NCBI GenBank assembly: GCA_017591395.1
Contig: WEDG01003347.1
Coordinates: 1-64,000, forward strand
Direction: 5' to 3'
Source: Schistocephalus solidus
Taxonomy: Eukaryota; Platyhelminthes; Cestoda; Diphyllobothriidea; Diphyllobothriidae
Length of the DNA stretch: 64,000 nucleotides
The position numbers and the translations under genes were made by a program. Under the pieces are notes generated by a model, which was not told where the DNA came from, did not search any database, and was given only the letters and a program-made list of their open reading frames with translations. This document shows positions 20,471-34,724 of this stretch, one piece after another (the first letter of the stretch is position 1; every line of letters starts with the position of its first letter).

Positions 20471-20710
20471 CCGGGGCCTCATCTTAATCTTTACCCTAAC
20501 GCTACGGTTAACACTAAGCTAAGCCTTTAACCTGAACATAACTTTTACTTCCCTAACGCCAACCTAAACCCAAAATTAACCTTAAGCCTATCCCCAACCA
20601 TTAACTGAACTGTCTTTTCTCTAAATGTTAGCTTAAAGGCACCTGCATTGCGAGTGGTTCCTATTCCCATGTCCTCTTTGAGAAGCCGTATATGTCGTCC
20701 TTGCGGGTAA
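20471..20710. repeat. Dispersed repeat with telomere-like words
   Basis: 20485-20605 has TACCCTAACGCTACGGTTAA, TTCCCTAACGCCAACCTAAA and similar, followed by ACCTGCATTGCGAGTGGTTCC, the flank also seen near 6357. Confidence 0.5.
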
Positions 20711-21486
20711 TAGAATGGAAAATGAAACGCAATATCTTACAATCTACAGTCTTCTGACGTAAGGAGGCCTTATACAACCTTAAATTTGCAGGAACCTTTT
20801 TGTCCTTGTCAGACAAATGCACTTGAAAAGCAGAACGCGGGACTTCACAAGGAACTTTTTTCTTGTTAATCTACAGAAAGCGGACCTTGCCTAGGAAACC
20901 CCGATCTAGAGTATAGCAATTAGTTTGCTTTACACTACCAAAACACGAGGAAGAGTTTACTTTCCGTACCAGAAATCAAAATCGGGAGAGTGTCGGCTGC
21001 ATTCGCGTGAAACGAAAGGTAATCATGCGAGGTCAGTGGTTGCACACAAGCGGTATCAGTGACCTCAATATGAATGTTAACTTTGCTTCACACAAGCGGA
21101 AACGAACCCGTATTGTTTGAGTGACCTTACTGTTCCATAAATACCGTGCCTTCACGACGAAGGATGGTGAACCTCAAGACGGACTTCTAATCCATCAGTT
21201 TCGTGCTTATACGTCAAAATCGGGGGCATTCAATTTCGGGGAAATTAGTCTAAGGGTTGAGAAAATTCACATTTAAGTATTTAAAAGATCATTTGGTGAG
21301 TAACTACGTGCCTTTATTAACTTTCCGTCAGGCTAGTATGGAACGTGGATACTATTCTCAACCAAACCTGTTTTACGCGGTGAAGGTAAGGATGGGTTGC
21401 CAGCTCAGATCACCTCCGTGTACATTTACTCATTTACTTGATCCTGTGGAGCAGGTTATTTTGGTTGCACACCCCGGCGCCTATCA
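20711..21486. other. No recognisable gene
   Basis: No family-like frame, structural RNA or repeat partner was found in this stretch. Confidence 0.35.
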
Positions 21487-22262
21487 ATAAAAAATAAGGG
21501 AACACCTCTCGACGTAGCTGGGCTAAGAGAAAGTTAAGAGCATAAACAGAGCTATTCTTGCAAACTTGGTTGATTCCGGGCATAGGGTGGACACCAACGT
21601 ACCTTTCCGTGTGATTTATAAGGTCTCATCAAACTACCACAAGCTAGCGGGCGCAGCGTCTACTAGCAGCAGCAGCAGAAGCGACTGTCATCGTGTTGAG
21701 GAAACTGGTCTTGAAAGCACAAAATAACCTCTTGGTCAGACGAGTCGGTGCCTATCTCAACGAATTAGGGAACATCTCCCGGTTTGGCTGAGGAAAGGTG
21801 AAGTTGAGAGCACAAACAGCGCTATTCTCGGACACATAATTGGTTCCAGACATGTTATGGACCCCAGCGAATATTCCATGTGATTTATAATGTCTGATCA
21901 AATCACCCAAGTCCATGGGTTAGAGTCTCCTAGCAACAGCGGAAGCGACCACTTTTAAGTTAAGAAGACCGGTCTTATGCACACAAAAGAACCTCTTGCC
22001 AGCTCCACGCTTAGCATGACCAACGGTCGCTTAACTGCATCCACTCCCTCACGCCATCTCTTTCCTTCCTTTAAACGACACTACCAAACGCTCACTGGCG
22101 CCTAACATACCGTCAGTTATTACCCTTTCAGCGATTCACACACCCCATTAACACCAGCACTATTGATTGCATGCTTTAAATCGTACCCCATTTCCCATAT
22201 ACATGTACTGGCCCGATGAAATTTTATCGAAAGCACACGCATGCACGTCAACTGATCTTCTG
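21487..22262. repeat. Two diverged ~270-bp tandem units and duplicated flank, copy 1
   Basis: Unit A (about 21490-21750) and unit B (about 21765-22015) share AGGGAACA..CTC, AGAGCA.AAACAG.GCTATTCT, TGTGATTTATAA.GTCT and AAGCGAC in order. Unit B and its flank to 22262 are nearly identical to 25798-26328. A short AGC run lies at 21665-21680. Confidence 0.75.
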
Positions 22263-23160
22263 AAACCTTCGACGGGGATTCTCGCAACTCCAAAAATCGA
22301 TTAGCTCGAGGCCGACAAACAGGTTATGGCACACCATTTACGGTTCCGTGAGATTAACGACGGTTAATGCCTTGGCAATGGTGAGTCAGCCAAGCTGTCC
22401 TTAACGTCAGCATATTAATAAACCTCTTCCAGTGAGCTCAAATTCTTTCGCATATTACCAATGCGGATCTTTCAAATTGTCCAATCTGTGCACATTACCT
22501 TGTGTTATTTTTGGCAAGTTGGTTCACGCAGGGATAAATAAATTTGGTTCATGAACGCCAATCAGAAAAGAGCTTCTAAGGTTTTCTACTTTCACCATTT
22601 TAAAGGGCATTTGCTTGCTTTCAGAAAGCGATTACAACCATTTACATCTCTGGCTCAACATCTTTTCGAACAATCACCTTGAAAGTAAGCAGGAAGGATG
22701 TTGAAACATCATTAACAAACACGCTGGAGGCTATGGACACAATATTTGTTTTGTAACTGTAAATATTTAACTGCAATGATTCAAAGAAAAAATTAATCCG
22801 ACTTCTGTTTTGCTGTTCGGTAAGTCAACTACTATCTCGCTGAGCAACCGACTAATCCCCAGTCGTCTGCGCGCTTACAACATGGTAAGAGAGAAGTTGA
22901 CAAATCAGTAGTGATTGCAGAATGGAATGTGTGCCTTCGGCGCTACCTTGGGACTTTTTCCTACAGACTATACCAGCGAACTCGTAGTCACCATCAGCCA
23001 ATAATCAGTACCATTATGAATATGAGAGACTGAAGTGCCCATTTCTGACTTTTCTGCCATGCTCAACTACCGGTACAGAAAACCAGATGAAAGGACGCAA
23101 AGAACGTTGTACACACGGGATTAGGAATCCTGCCTGGTGCTTGGGTGTTGCGCTAGTTTC
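22263..23160. other. No recognisable gene
   Basis: 22263-22430 still resembles 26330-26450 loosely (GCCGACAA.CAGGT.ATGGCACACCA). The rest shows nothing identifiable. Confidence 0.35.
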
Positions 23161-23360
23161 CTGTTTGGTCAGTTGAAGATTAACGCTAAGATAAGGGCTA
23201 GGCTTAGATCTAGAGTATATTTCATGATAAGTTTAGGTGTAGGGTTTGGAATAACATTCAAGCAAGTGCTGGGTTGGGGTTATGGATTGATCATATTCAC
23301 CCTTCCTAAAATTTTGTACTAGGGCGCCTGTATTACCCAGGGTTCCTATTTTCACGTGCC
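23161..23360. repeat. Dispersed repeat with telomere-like words, reverse orientation
   Basis: GTTTAGGTGTAGGGTTTGGA and GGGTTGGGGTTATGG, followed by GGGCGCCTGTATTACCCAGG and TTCCTATTTTCACGTGCC, the conserved flank of this family. Confidence 0.5.
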
Positions 23361-23769
23361 TTACCAACACATATGTGGCCGAATACATGCGATCCTGAAA
23401 GAATTTATTCAGTTAATTAAGAAATAAACATACTATGTTACGTGGTAAGATAAGTGTAAAAGAGTCCCTTTGTGTGTAGCTAGATGCTCCTTTTTGAACT
23501 TATCAGAAAGCATCACCTGAGTTTAGAGTTGAATTTCCACTTTAAAAAACGCACTCGATGTAGATTTCACTGCACATTTTGCGCCTAACAGCTGCGTAAA
23601 AGCCAATCGGAGGCCCAATAATTAACTGCAGTGCAGAGGTTTTCTAAGCACCTGAAGTCTCTTTTAGAGAAATGGCTTTGCTTTAAGACTGGGATGATAA
23701 AATTATTTAAGACTGCTCATCAGACAGTTGGGTTACGCATTCGCTCCATCCACGTTCCAGTCTTCGAGG

Positions 23770-24310
23770 TTCGTAGCTCCAGCGCAAAGCGCGTCCGTTC
23801 GCGTGTGGGCTTTGTCGTCTACAGTCAAACAGTGAAAGACACAGCTTTGACTGCCCTCGTGCAGGCACGAGACTTCAATCGTCGTAGCCCGGCGATGTCC
23901 ACCATCTGCTCCACAGCAGGGTGGTGCAGGGACGGTGATTTGCGCTTTGACTAGTTTTAAGTGATAGCAGATTTGCGCTGCAGCTGCCGCACACTCTATC
24001 TCTCTCTTCCCTCATTCGTATGTGCCCAGGACAGAGTCATGGAGACCGGAGATGAGGTCGGGCTCAGGTGCCTGGCGTGGCCGGGGACTACCCTGACCGC
24101 GTCGCCACGCCTGAATCGGATCCCACGGAGTGGGAGAGCCATAAATGGCACGAGTGGCTGGTATGGCGTGAGCCTGCAGCTACGCGTGCCAACACGCCCC
24201 CCAACTTTTCGGCAGTTGTTATTGAGCTCAATCTGAATAACGCCTGTCATGTCCTGATCTGACCCCAGTGCTGGTTCAGCCAATCTACCACACGGCCCGT
24301 TTAGGGAGCA
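23770..24310 (+). mobile_element. GC-rich dispersed element, longest copy
   Basis: Shares CACAGCAGGGTGGTGCAGGG, GACCGGAGATG, GGCGTGGCCGGGG and GGATCCCACGGAGTGGGAG with the copies at 15225 and 42195, and extends to TCTACCACACGGCCCGTTTA at about 24300. Frames within are not conserved between copies. Confidence 0.65.
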
Positions 24311-25797
24311 CTAGAGCAAGCATAGAGCTAAAGAACGATCACACTCAGCCTTGATCCGAGCTACCTATTGAAGAGCCGCGCTGATTCACCGCTGTGTCCA
24401 CAACACACGTCATCTCACGAGCGTCGGACAGTTTGGCTTATCATTGATGTGCCCTCGCCCTTGGAACAACCAGTCACATTTCCGTCGCTCAGACGGCCAT
24501 TTCCTCATGTTGGCACGACCAGGTCACAGCCGCATAAATAACACACCACTACTCAAGTGATCCCGAATGGACGCCATATTCTGATACACCAACAGTCGAT
24601 TCGGGCAACGTTTGATGTGTATAGAGCAAATCTGTCCTCACAGGTCGTTTATTTCTGACGTTAGACGGGACGAAATTAATGTGTATGGTAAAGGTTAATA
24701 CGTTATCCCTGACCTTACCATAATCTCTCGGCCCGCAAGTGCTAGGTCACGTGTGGATCAAATAATCGATGAACGGGGAAGTTAGGCGAACTGCTGGTAG
24801 TTCGACATAGCGCCTCCACTGGCGATTGCGCGTGAGGACAGCCACAAAATTTTATTGTGATCAGTGGCCATTTGAAGCCTCAATTTCGCACATTTTGCGG
24901 TTTCCTGTCTGCGATTTGCACTGAAACGCGCCATGATGGTTACTAAGTCATCACTTGTCTAGCCAGACAGTGTTGGGAATCTCCACATTCTTATCGAAAA
25001 AAGCACATGTGATGAATTTGCTCCCGACAGCGTCCTGCAGTGGCTTTGGCCACAATGCACCCATTAGATCAGATTGGTCCATTTCCGCAAGGGGTTGCTC
25101 GGTGCTTCTAGAAATTTCTCTTTAAGTAGATTGGACAGAAATATAGTCAACCGGAACGGGATGCCATATATACACACAGCTTTTCATTAACAATAACTTG
25201 CAGGTTTTAACGACATTTTCGCATGTTCGATCCTGTTCTCTTTCACTGCCGTACTGCTGTTGGGGCAACTGTCGAGCAAGCATCTGCTGTGTGTGTGTGT
25301 GCGTATTTGACTTTAGGAATCGACAAATGCATTGCTAGACGCAATAGGAGAGAAGTTACTTATTCTAGCAGCTCGTAATCATTCGCAGTGTGTTGAATAG
25401 TGATGAGCTATTAAGCGCTGCTGGCAAAGATAATGACTGTTTAAATATCTATTTCCGAATTCCGTACTCTCTTGCGCCAGCTGCATATGCCATTCATAAT
25501 TAGTCATTGCATCTCTCAATAACTTATCAAAACTCTAGTTCCAGATGTTTACAATAAGTTCGACAGTAACCTAAACGCCTCTATCCCGTATTGATGGTTT
25601 CCCTACAATGACCTAAACTCAAACTAAAAAAGTTAACCAATTACATAAACCATGCGCATAATCTATGTTGATGGCCACAGTCGACTCGTTCGACAAATAT
25701 AATATGCTACACATGAGCAAATAAATGAGTTAAATGCACATGGAGGTGTCTAAGGTGATAACCTACATTAACCTGCTTTGTATAAAGCAGGGTCGCT
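24311..25797. other. No recognisable gene
   Basis: A short GT run at 25288-25303 and a few CCTAAAC words at 25570-25625. No supported gene or fold. Confidence 0.35.
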
Positions 25798-26328
25798 TGG
25801 TCGCACGAGTCGGCACCTATCCCAAACAATTAGGGAAAACCTCTCGGTATGGCTGAGGAAAGGCAAAGTTAAGAGCATAAACAGCGCTATTCTCGGACAC
25901 AGTATTGGTTCCAGACATGGTATGGACCCCAAAGAATATTCCATGTGATTTATAATGTCTGATCAAATTACCCTAGTCAATGGGTTAGAATCTCCTAGCA
26001 ACAGCAGAAGCGACCACTTTTAAGTTAAGAAGACCGGTCTTATGCACACAAAAGAACCTCTTGCCAGCTCCACGCTTAGCATGACCGATGGTCGCTTAAC
26101 TGCATCCACTCCCTCACGCCATCTCTTTCCTTCCTTTAAACGACACTTCCAAACGCTCACTGGCGCCTAACATACCGTCAGTTATTACCCTTTCAGCGAT
26201 TCACACACCCCCATTAACACCAGCACTATTGATTGCATGCTTTAAATCGTACCCCATTTCCCATATACATGTAGTGGCCCGATGAAATTTTATCAAAAGC
26301 ACGTGTATGCACGTCAACTGATTTTCTG
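25798..26328. repeat. Duplicated segment, copy 2
   Basis: Nearly identical to 21735-22262 at a constant offset of about 4065 bp with few substitutions, so the duplication is recent. A diverged relative of its 3' half follows at about 26580-26765 (ACTGTACTGGCCCGACGATA). Confidence 0.85.
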
Positions 26329-29300
26329 CATCGCAACTCCAACAATTAATTTGCCCAAGGCCGACAACCAGGTCATGGCACACCACTTCCGGTTTTCTTT
26401 GATGAACTTCAGTTAACGCTCTGTCAATGGTGAGTCGACCAAGCTCTGCGAAACGTCCGCCAAGAATAGCATGGATCTATTTGCATTTCTCGACGAGGGT
26501 GTCTACCGAAAAAGTTCGTCTATCCCTTTTTCACCAAGAACATAGTAGATAGGGTTTGCTGTTAAAGAGGCTCCATCAAATTCTCACTACCGCCTACCAA
26601 ACTGTGCTATCACCCTTCCACTCTTCACCCAACTTACGCACTACACTTTTATGAGCAGATAAAACTTATTGACTGCACGTGGTTAAACCTGTACACCAAT
26701 CCCACGTTTCATATAACTGTACTGGCCCGACGATAACTTATCGAAAACACGCGTTTTTTCGCCAACTGGTCTTTTAAATTGGTTCAGTTGAACGCTAATG
26801 ATTAATACAGGCTGGAAAAAGGGATTTCTCTCTAGTATGAAGAAAGGACATATTTTTAGGGGTACTCTGTTGTACTACATAGTGCCATCCGATATGCTAA
26901 TTAGCCGACACTGTTAGTTGTGTCAAAATTTACTTGCGGAAGATGAGAAAGAAGTGTATAACCTCATGGCGGTAAAGCGAATTACCTTATGTTTCAAGTA
27001 ATTAACCGTTCCAACCCGAGTTCTTATGAATTCAGTGAGGCTGTAATTTGTTTGATGTTAGTTTAGGCACCGGTGTAAAATATAGCTCGGCAAGGGCTAA
27101 TATCTGAACTGGATACGTTTGTTTTCGGACTGGATACTGCATTAATGCAGCAACTAGCACCATACTTCAACTATAATCTAATATTCAAGAAGTAATTGCT
27201 GGCGAACGTACGTTTTCGATTATTCATTATCGGGCCTGTACAATAATATAGGGGAGGGAAGGGTTGCAAGAGTTTAAACCACCAATAAACAGTAAATGTG
27301 GGGGAAAGGGTTGAGGGCGTTCACGCGTCAAGTTCTGTAAGGGGCTTAGGCGAGATGGGGGTTGGGAGTAAGGGGAAGATGTAAACAGGGGGAGGGAGGG
27401 AGGCGTCTGACAATTCTCTACGTGGCAGGTATGACCACGCATGCTGAATTCGCTTTCGGCCAAGAAAACCTTAGGGCCACTATGAATGCTTTATACAAGC
27501 ACAAGCATGGGTTGGCTAGCCCTATGGCCACTGCCTTTGCCATCGCAAGGATCCGCTGTCGCAGGACCTTGGAATGTCTAGCCGGCACTTTAAGATAACG
27601 CGGAATGACCGGTGGCCGCTGTCAACCAAGTGGGTCACACTTGCACTAGAGATTAACTTTTTCATGCCTCGATTTATTACCAAATAAGACGGAGTTTCTT
27701 GCGGCAAGAAACTGCGGCCTGGAACTTTGCTTAACTCAAAAAGAGGCAAAACGGATTTCCGTAAGAATAGAAGGGATAAAATGTTAATTATCTCTTTAGA
27801 ATTAGACTTATTTTCATAGGAATCAAATAGCCACTTTAGTTATTGAAATCGAGTAACTATTTTGAGGAGTGCCTTTTCACCAAACCTTAGCATATATAGG
27901 AGAATTCCCTTGTCGCCTTTGCTGCGCTTATGGTTATTCGTTTCCTTAATAATAACCCTAACTTCCAGTACGTTGTTCCTCCTAAATTCAGCAAATGTGG
28001 ACGCTTTATGGGAATTCAATTGAGCTTTTAACTTAACATAGAGTCGAATGTGTAACCCGTTTCAGCACGGTTGGTATCAGCTGAGAAATTAAAAACTTGT
28101 CTTGTTCTACGGGCCATTGATTTATGTTTCCTCTTCCCTCTTCTGATATAGTGGCTGTAAAGGACGTCTGGGTAGGCATTTCGGTTGAAAGCCATCGGTA
28201 CGTAATAGCTGAGCAAATTTATCGGTCACTCAATTCGGGACATCTCGACTTGTCCCCAGGCCGTTCGGAAGTTAAGGTATATCTAACTGATTGGTTACTC
28301 ACAGTTTTGTTTTATGATTTTTCTGTCTGAAGAAGAAAATTTCATCTTGAAACCCAGAAAGTGGTCGTGATAAACAAGAACAAGGAATCAGCAGCTTTCT
28401 ATGCTTTCCTGGTGTCTCCAACGCGAATAAAGAACAATGTGTTGCTATTACTGGCATATTTGCCACCGAAGGCATTCTAAATAAGCCAATACTATTCAAG
28501 GATCAATACGATACCAAAGAGAAAGTCCATGGATACTAAAGTTTCAAGGGAATGGTGCGGCTAACTATATGATGCACAGTCAAACTGTAATAGCAACTTC
28601 AAGAGCTGTATGAATGCTTCCGTAGACACCAGGTTAGTTCTCCTCCATTTTTACGGAAGAGGTGGACAAAAGCGTCATATCAACGATACATTGAAGCTTT
28701 CTCCTAACCACCCTCTAATCAATCAGGAGGCCGGCGAGGACCACGCTCGTGATCAACAAACCAGAGCAGACCAGATCCTTATCTCTGAAACCATTAACAC
28801 TCTCGGTTCCACTGGCAACATTAGCGAGGACAGTCCTATCGGCCACAAATCATTACCACTAGGGATACTTTCGTCAGAATGTGGGACTTAATACTAACCC
28901 GTCTTCACAGTACGCATTGACCTTTTCATTCATTCGGGAAGGCATAGCAGTGAGGTGGGCGAACCGATGTTGGGAACATCAGCAGCCGTCTGTCACAGGG
29001 CCTCAACTCCTCACACTATCCAGGAATATTTAGTCATTGCATGATTCTAGTCGTTCATATGCCCCTCCGCGCAAATCTTCAATGAAACACTACACTGTAG
29101 CTCTCCTCAGCCTACCTCGATCCACACAACAGCACGCGTCACAATGTGTAACAATGTGTGTAGCTCTGTAGAGCAGCAAGCACGTGATCCATTTCGCCAT
29201 TGCCGGTATGCCCAATGCAACTGCTCATGTCCAACTGCATGTCTATTTCACGTAAGTAGGCATACTGTGCACTTCATCTCTCGGGACGCTTGAATTCGCA

Positions 29301-29980
29301 CATAAGATCTCTTCAAGTGAGTCAGTACATGGAGGTAAAAATTCACTAATGCTAATCGATGCATCTTTTTTGCTTCAATGACGCGCGACAGAAATTTTGC
29401 GCATTAGTCGACATAATGTTCTCAGAATTTAGCCTGCGGCCATTTCATGCAAACTCTCGCGAACGCTGCAACTGCGATGACGTCTCCACTTTCCACTCCA
29501 AGTTGAATATAGTGATCTGGTGAAAACTTTTTGTGAAATAGTAAGCAAATGAATATTTCCATAGTTCCACTTCCTATTTGTCAAGCTTTCGACGATAGAA
29601 GTCTCGAGCCTACTCACTGTATTAGCAGTCTTGTAAGAAAAGTAAGTGGTAGTTATTATATAATACAAATAGATCTGATAAAGTTGGGAGGAAGACCACG
29701 ACGTTCTAATGAAAACCAAGCGCGAGCTTAGTTTACAGCCTCTTACTATGTTAAACGCACAATTCCCACCAGAGGCGTAATGGCCCTCTAATGTATTTCT
29801 TAAAGCTGTTAAAAATTGGACGCTTATCGCTGCCAGCCAAGGAGACGTGGATGTCACTGCGCATCCCCATTAGAATCGTGTAGTTACTTTTCCTGTAAGT
29901 AAAAGCAAAAAACTGAAAGTTTTATACAACGTAATGTAACAGTGATGCTACCTTTTCATATTTTAAGAAAATAAGACCTA
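26329..29980. other. No recognisable gene
   Basis: Contains a G-rich run near 27335-27400 and one unassigned 93-codon frame (28610-28891). The 142-codon minus frame at 29429-29857 has no family features. I see nothing I can name. Confidence 0.35.
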
Positions 29981-30925
29981 TGGGAAATCCGACAAACTTT
30001 ATTTCGCAAGTTTTTGACGCTGGTTCCCCAGGCCATCATCAGACATGCAGTAAGTGTTCAAAAACAACTAACCTTTGAAAATGCCTGGAAAAATCTATAT
30101 CCGTTAGTCATTCTTGCCAATAGGTCGGTGCTGTTCGCCAATGTCCTGTTCCGATTGGCTATCACCTTTTTTCCTTTTACCTATTGTTGTACATGGGATA
30201 TACTTCGATGTTCCGATTAATGGACGAGAGATCGAAGTGTGCGGCCTCCAAAAATTATCGGTCTTTCGTATATGCCAGACACCAAATAATGCGCATTTTA
30301 TCCCAAGCAAATTTGTGTCTTCTTTTCAACTTATGCATGGCGACATGGGAGAAGTGGTCTCGTCTCTTTATGGCCGATTAGTATTCAGTGTATGCGTGTG
30401 GTGTTTGGTTTTCCAGTTCAACCACAGTACAGTAGATTGCAGGCGTGGCATTGAATCTTGCAGACAACTCGTTATCCAGATAACCAGTCCTCTGTTTTGG
30501 ATGTACAAGCTGGTTGCGTAGCGTAGTCGTCGGTTTGCGCTTCACATGCCTTTGGTGCTTCCTTAGGTGTCTTTCATCTATTTCGAACATTTTAAAGGTA
30601 AGGAAGTGGCCACCAGCTTTTTTTGGTTTGGACACCTGATCGGAACAACCTAGTTTCTGTCACTGTCTTACAAAATCTTCATAGTAGCCATTTTTGGATA
30701 ATGGATTCACTAAGCAAGTAAGTTTTATTTGATACCATTCCTTCTCAGAGCAGTGTCGTTGTTTGGTTAAGTAGGCTATTAAATGGTTCGGTGCTCTCTT
30801 AGTTTAGGACAACTTCTGTCTAAGCTTGTGTATGTGAAATATGCCGTCAGTCTTTCACTGTTCTAGGACGTCGAGAAACGGTTGTTTACTGTCAACATCT
30901 TTTTCAAGCTTAAAAGTGACTTTTG
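29981..30925 (-). mobile_element. Penelope-like element relic 1
   Basis: On the minus strand, 30855-30908 encodes EKDVDSKQPFLDVLEQ then, after a stop, KTDGIFHI, matching the Penelope-type RT thumb motif seen again at 35689-35949. Further downstream, 30635-30378 contains TTLRNQLVHPK, the linker usually preceding the GIY-YIG endonuclease, which I cannot identify clearly. The 3' end near 30030 has CTGATGATGGCCTGG followed by a GCGAAATAAAG-like word. Stops and frameshifts throughout. Confidence 0.7.
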
Positions 30926-33900
30926 GTAGTTTTTACTTAATAAGACAGGGTGTCGTCTACATGGCGTACCCTCAATGTAAGACTTATTACTAATAGCGTC
31001 GTGGTCTTGAATTTCTGTATCGTGACTTCAGCCTGATGTCCAGAAATGAGTGAACTAATCGGAGCTTTTGATAGTATTCTTGTGCGAAACAAAATTTTTT
31101 TCCCAAATTTAGGGCTAACAGTTTAGGCAAAACAGCTGCAAGAACACCCAGTCGAAGGACTGAAGGTGTTCTTTCCTTGCATTTCCTTGATTTATCGTAT
31201 GGACAGAAAGGATGAGATGGCGTTGAAGGATACCCTTATATAATGCGTTGTTATTTTGAATCCTCGTAATTTGTCCAGAAGCTCAATTGAATTCTCGAGT
31301 TAAGTTTCACAGGGCTTTGTTAAGACTCGACGTTTGTAGGACAGCCATTTAGAAATGCTGGGCTTTCCTACACCTGATTTATTCGATATAACTCATAGCT
31401 ATTCATAGCTAAGCAAGGCAGTTACCTATATTACCTATATAACCTATTATTATATTACCTATTATATTACCTATTATTATATTACCTATTATTATTACCT
31501 ATATTACCTAGGTAGAACCTAGTTTCAGGGGTGAAGCGGAACAATAAACCGACTAGGGCTTTGGCACGTACAGTTTTCGTCTAAATATTTCGAGTGCCTG
31601 TTTTAATTCAACTTTGGAACTGTCGTCTCTTCCTGAAGTTATGACAGGGTAACACTACATCGCGTATACGTTTTACATGCATGTCAAACGCTTATCGCTT
31701 CTGAGAGTGTAAGATACCTATTTTCACAGTATTCGGATGATTCTAAAACAATAGTACAGTTGAACTTCACGCAAATCTGCTCAAAACGTTGTCTGAAATC
31801 CATTAATAACGTAAAAAGTGGATAGATCACCTGAGGGGCGTGGAAAACAAATTCCATTCGGAACTGCGCCTATGGTAATTCATTCAAAATGCAAATAACC
31901 TTTGCCTGAAAGACCCTATTTGCTATCTACGGGCACATTAATCGATCGAAAAATATTGTTTGCGCATGAGCAGTACTAATATCAATAAGAATAGTCCTTT
32001 AATTTGTTCTACAGTTGTTGCTTATCGTGAAATAATATGACTGTAGCACATGAGTCCAGTTTAACTCCTAATTACGTGTTGCTTAACGATGTATTGCAAT
32101 GGGAGCCAGAGGTAAGGTAAGTGTTGGGGTTAAGGTAAAGGTTACGATTCAGTTTAGGGTCAGCGTTGTTTCCCGTTAAAAGCTGCAACCCTAGAATTTA
32201 ATGCACTGCCAACCATCATTCAAGACTTATCATTTCCAGTTTCATGCGAAACTACAGTTTTTGAGCTATTTTTAATTTAAATCTGCTATTTCAAACCTAA
32301 ATTTTTTTGATTTCGTTTTAAATTACTTCTCTTCTCAAGTCACTGAAACTAATTCCCTTTAAATCCATACACTTGATATTGATAGGGATTCTAATAGTTC
32401 ACTCAAACAGTCCATTTATGTGAAAGGAATTTAAATGTTTATTAAAAATTCAAAACAAATAATTAATGAAACTGCTAGAATTTGACTGCGGGCTACCTTT
32501 GCATGGAACCACATGTTATTGCACTTGTTCACTCGGTAACCTTGTGGCACCAATGCCACTCATAGTTTATTGTCAACAGGAAGCACACTTGGGCGGTTCT
32601 TCATTCGGTGGACTTTTGCTCTCCTGCAAAATCTCCAACGCCGAGTCCATGTGTGGTCTGTTCAGAAGACCGGTTAAATGCGAACTTTGGTTCGCATTCT
32701 CATATACTATAAGTGCAAGCACATGAACGTGAGGCCTTTTGCGTTCAGCGGTACTGGGCACAAGTGGTCGCTCAGCCTGAGGTAGCACATTTTGTCTGCA
32801 ACTGATGCTAAAAGCACTGAAATTGCTCAAAATCTCTTGTGTGCCAGACGCCTGTTTGGAGTTATGTAGTATTCATGTGTTTTACGAGAAATATGTGCAT
32901 GTGTTTTATTCACATTTTACTTTTCGTTTATAATTTACAAAAACGTAAATCAAGGGGAATCCCAGGAACTTAAAAGTCAGTGTAAGGTAATTCTACCGTC
33001 GTGCCATTGTTAACTTATACATTTTGGATTCTTGCACATACGTAAAACTGCGTAGCGTATCATTAGTATGAAGTATATAGTTTGTATGTAAGGGGAGGAA
33101 CTAAATGCTAGGGCTCCGCAGCACTTTCATTTTCGCTAAGAATGCAAGTTGCCTTCTTTTGCATACCTCGTAGAAAAAAAACCTAGAGTACACCACGCAA
33201 CAATGAATAAAGTACTTCAATATTTATCAGGAATAGCGAAGTCCCATTAAATAGGAGAGACCCAGGTCTCCTTATTTTGCATTTAAATGCCATAAATCTC
33301 AGAGTTCCAACCCAATTATCCCCTGAAAAGTGCATAAATAAGCTCGTTACTTTGATCGATAAATACTAATGAGCTTAGCATAGATGAGTGCTGGAAATTA
33401 AACTCCATCTCTTTAGTTGGCAATGGGATGTTATTTTTTAATATATTAAAGGGAGTTCCCGACTCTTTCAATCAACTTCTGCGACTCGTTCTAACTTATT
33501 ATTTGACAACTATTCATCCTTATATCCGAAGACTGTTTGCATTAAGAAAGAGTTATGAATTTTCGTTTACCCACGATGCATAATTATAATCGCAATATTG
33601 GTGTCCAATAATCAAAGAAGTACTGAGAGGCATCAGTCTTTCATTCAGCCAGTCCTAGTGACTAACTTCTACCAAATATTTTATCGTCGGTAATTTATGT
33701 GTTGCATGTGGATTTACACCATTTTGTTTATATCACGGGCTTCTATATTTTTCAATTTTTTAGAATATTTTCATTCATCGTGCGTGGTGACTTGGCTATA
33801 GCTGGCAAATGAATTTATACATCTGCCTTTTTATGTTGTGTGCATCAGCGAACTGCTAGATGTTTGTTTTCAAAAATGAGCCTAATGCCTTCTGTTGGTG

Positions 33901-34724
33901 AGTGTTCGGAGACCTAGAGAGCTGCAACTAGCACATGCTTCCCTGAATATACTTTGCACCTATGTATATATCTAACTGTAAAATTTTGGGAGACGGTTAA
34001 CTAGACGTCTGCGAAAAAACTGTCAGTTTGTGAGGTTGATAACTTTTCCGTGAGTTATTTCTCCAACCCACAAAAAAAACCAATTCTCTCTGCCTTCTGG
34101 TTACAATTAGCTCACTATCTACCCTGATATAATTATTACTCTCTGATTTTACCAATTTGTAGACTGACAAACATTTTTCCTCTGAGTCCTGACGATTAAA
34201 AAATCCAGAAGATTCACGTGAAACGTACTCCCTCGTGCGGGTGGTTTCCTCTTCTTTCACTGTAAGTCGTTTATGGATATTTGCAGTGACTCCTAACGTT
34301 TTTGCAAATAAGTAGGTATTGTAATGGTTAAGCTATCAAGATATGGCCAAATATAAATAGACTGCTTAATCGTTAGTGCTAGAATTTTTAAAATCGAGTG
34401 AGTAGCTGGCAGATAACAGCGCAAGTCTTTTGCGAATTATTGTACTTACCCAATACTAACCGCTGTGATCAGCTTTGCCAGGAAAACCATGGCTTTTTTA
34501 TTAAAGATCTGGAGATAAAGCACTTCTTAATAGGCATATAAATTTGGATGCCACACAAAATTTCTCAACGTCATTATAAAGCAAGTTAAGTTGACGCCTA
34601 TTAGTTTAAAGTGAACTGTATTTTCCTACTTTCCCCATTCGTTTGAGGACGGGCTGGGGTAGCAGATTCAACAATGCACGTAAAAGCAACTTATTTCGTT
34701 CCCAGAGAACTTATTTCAATTTCA
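30926..34724. other. No recognisable gene; minisatellite and telomere-like patch within
   Basis: Apart from 31421-31510 (minisatellite) and 32101-32165 (GGGGTTAAGGTAAAGG and TTTAGGGTCAG words) I see no structure. Frames at 32466-32726 and 33997-34260 lack family motifs. Confidence 0.35.
31421..31510. repeat. ATTACCTATT-type minisatellite
   Basis: Irregular reiteration of the word TATTACCTAT with TAT expansions, about 90 bp. Confidence 0.85.
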
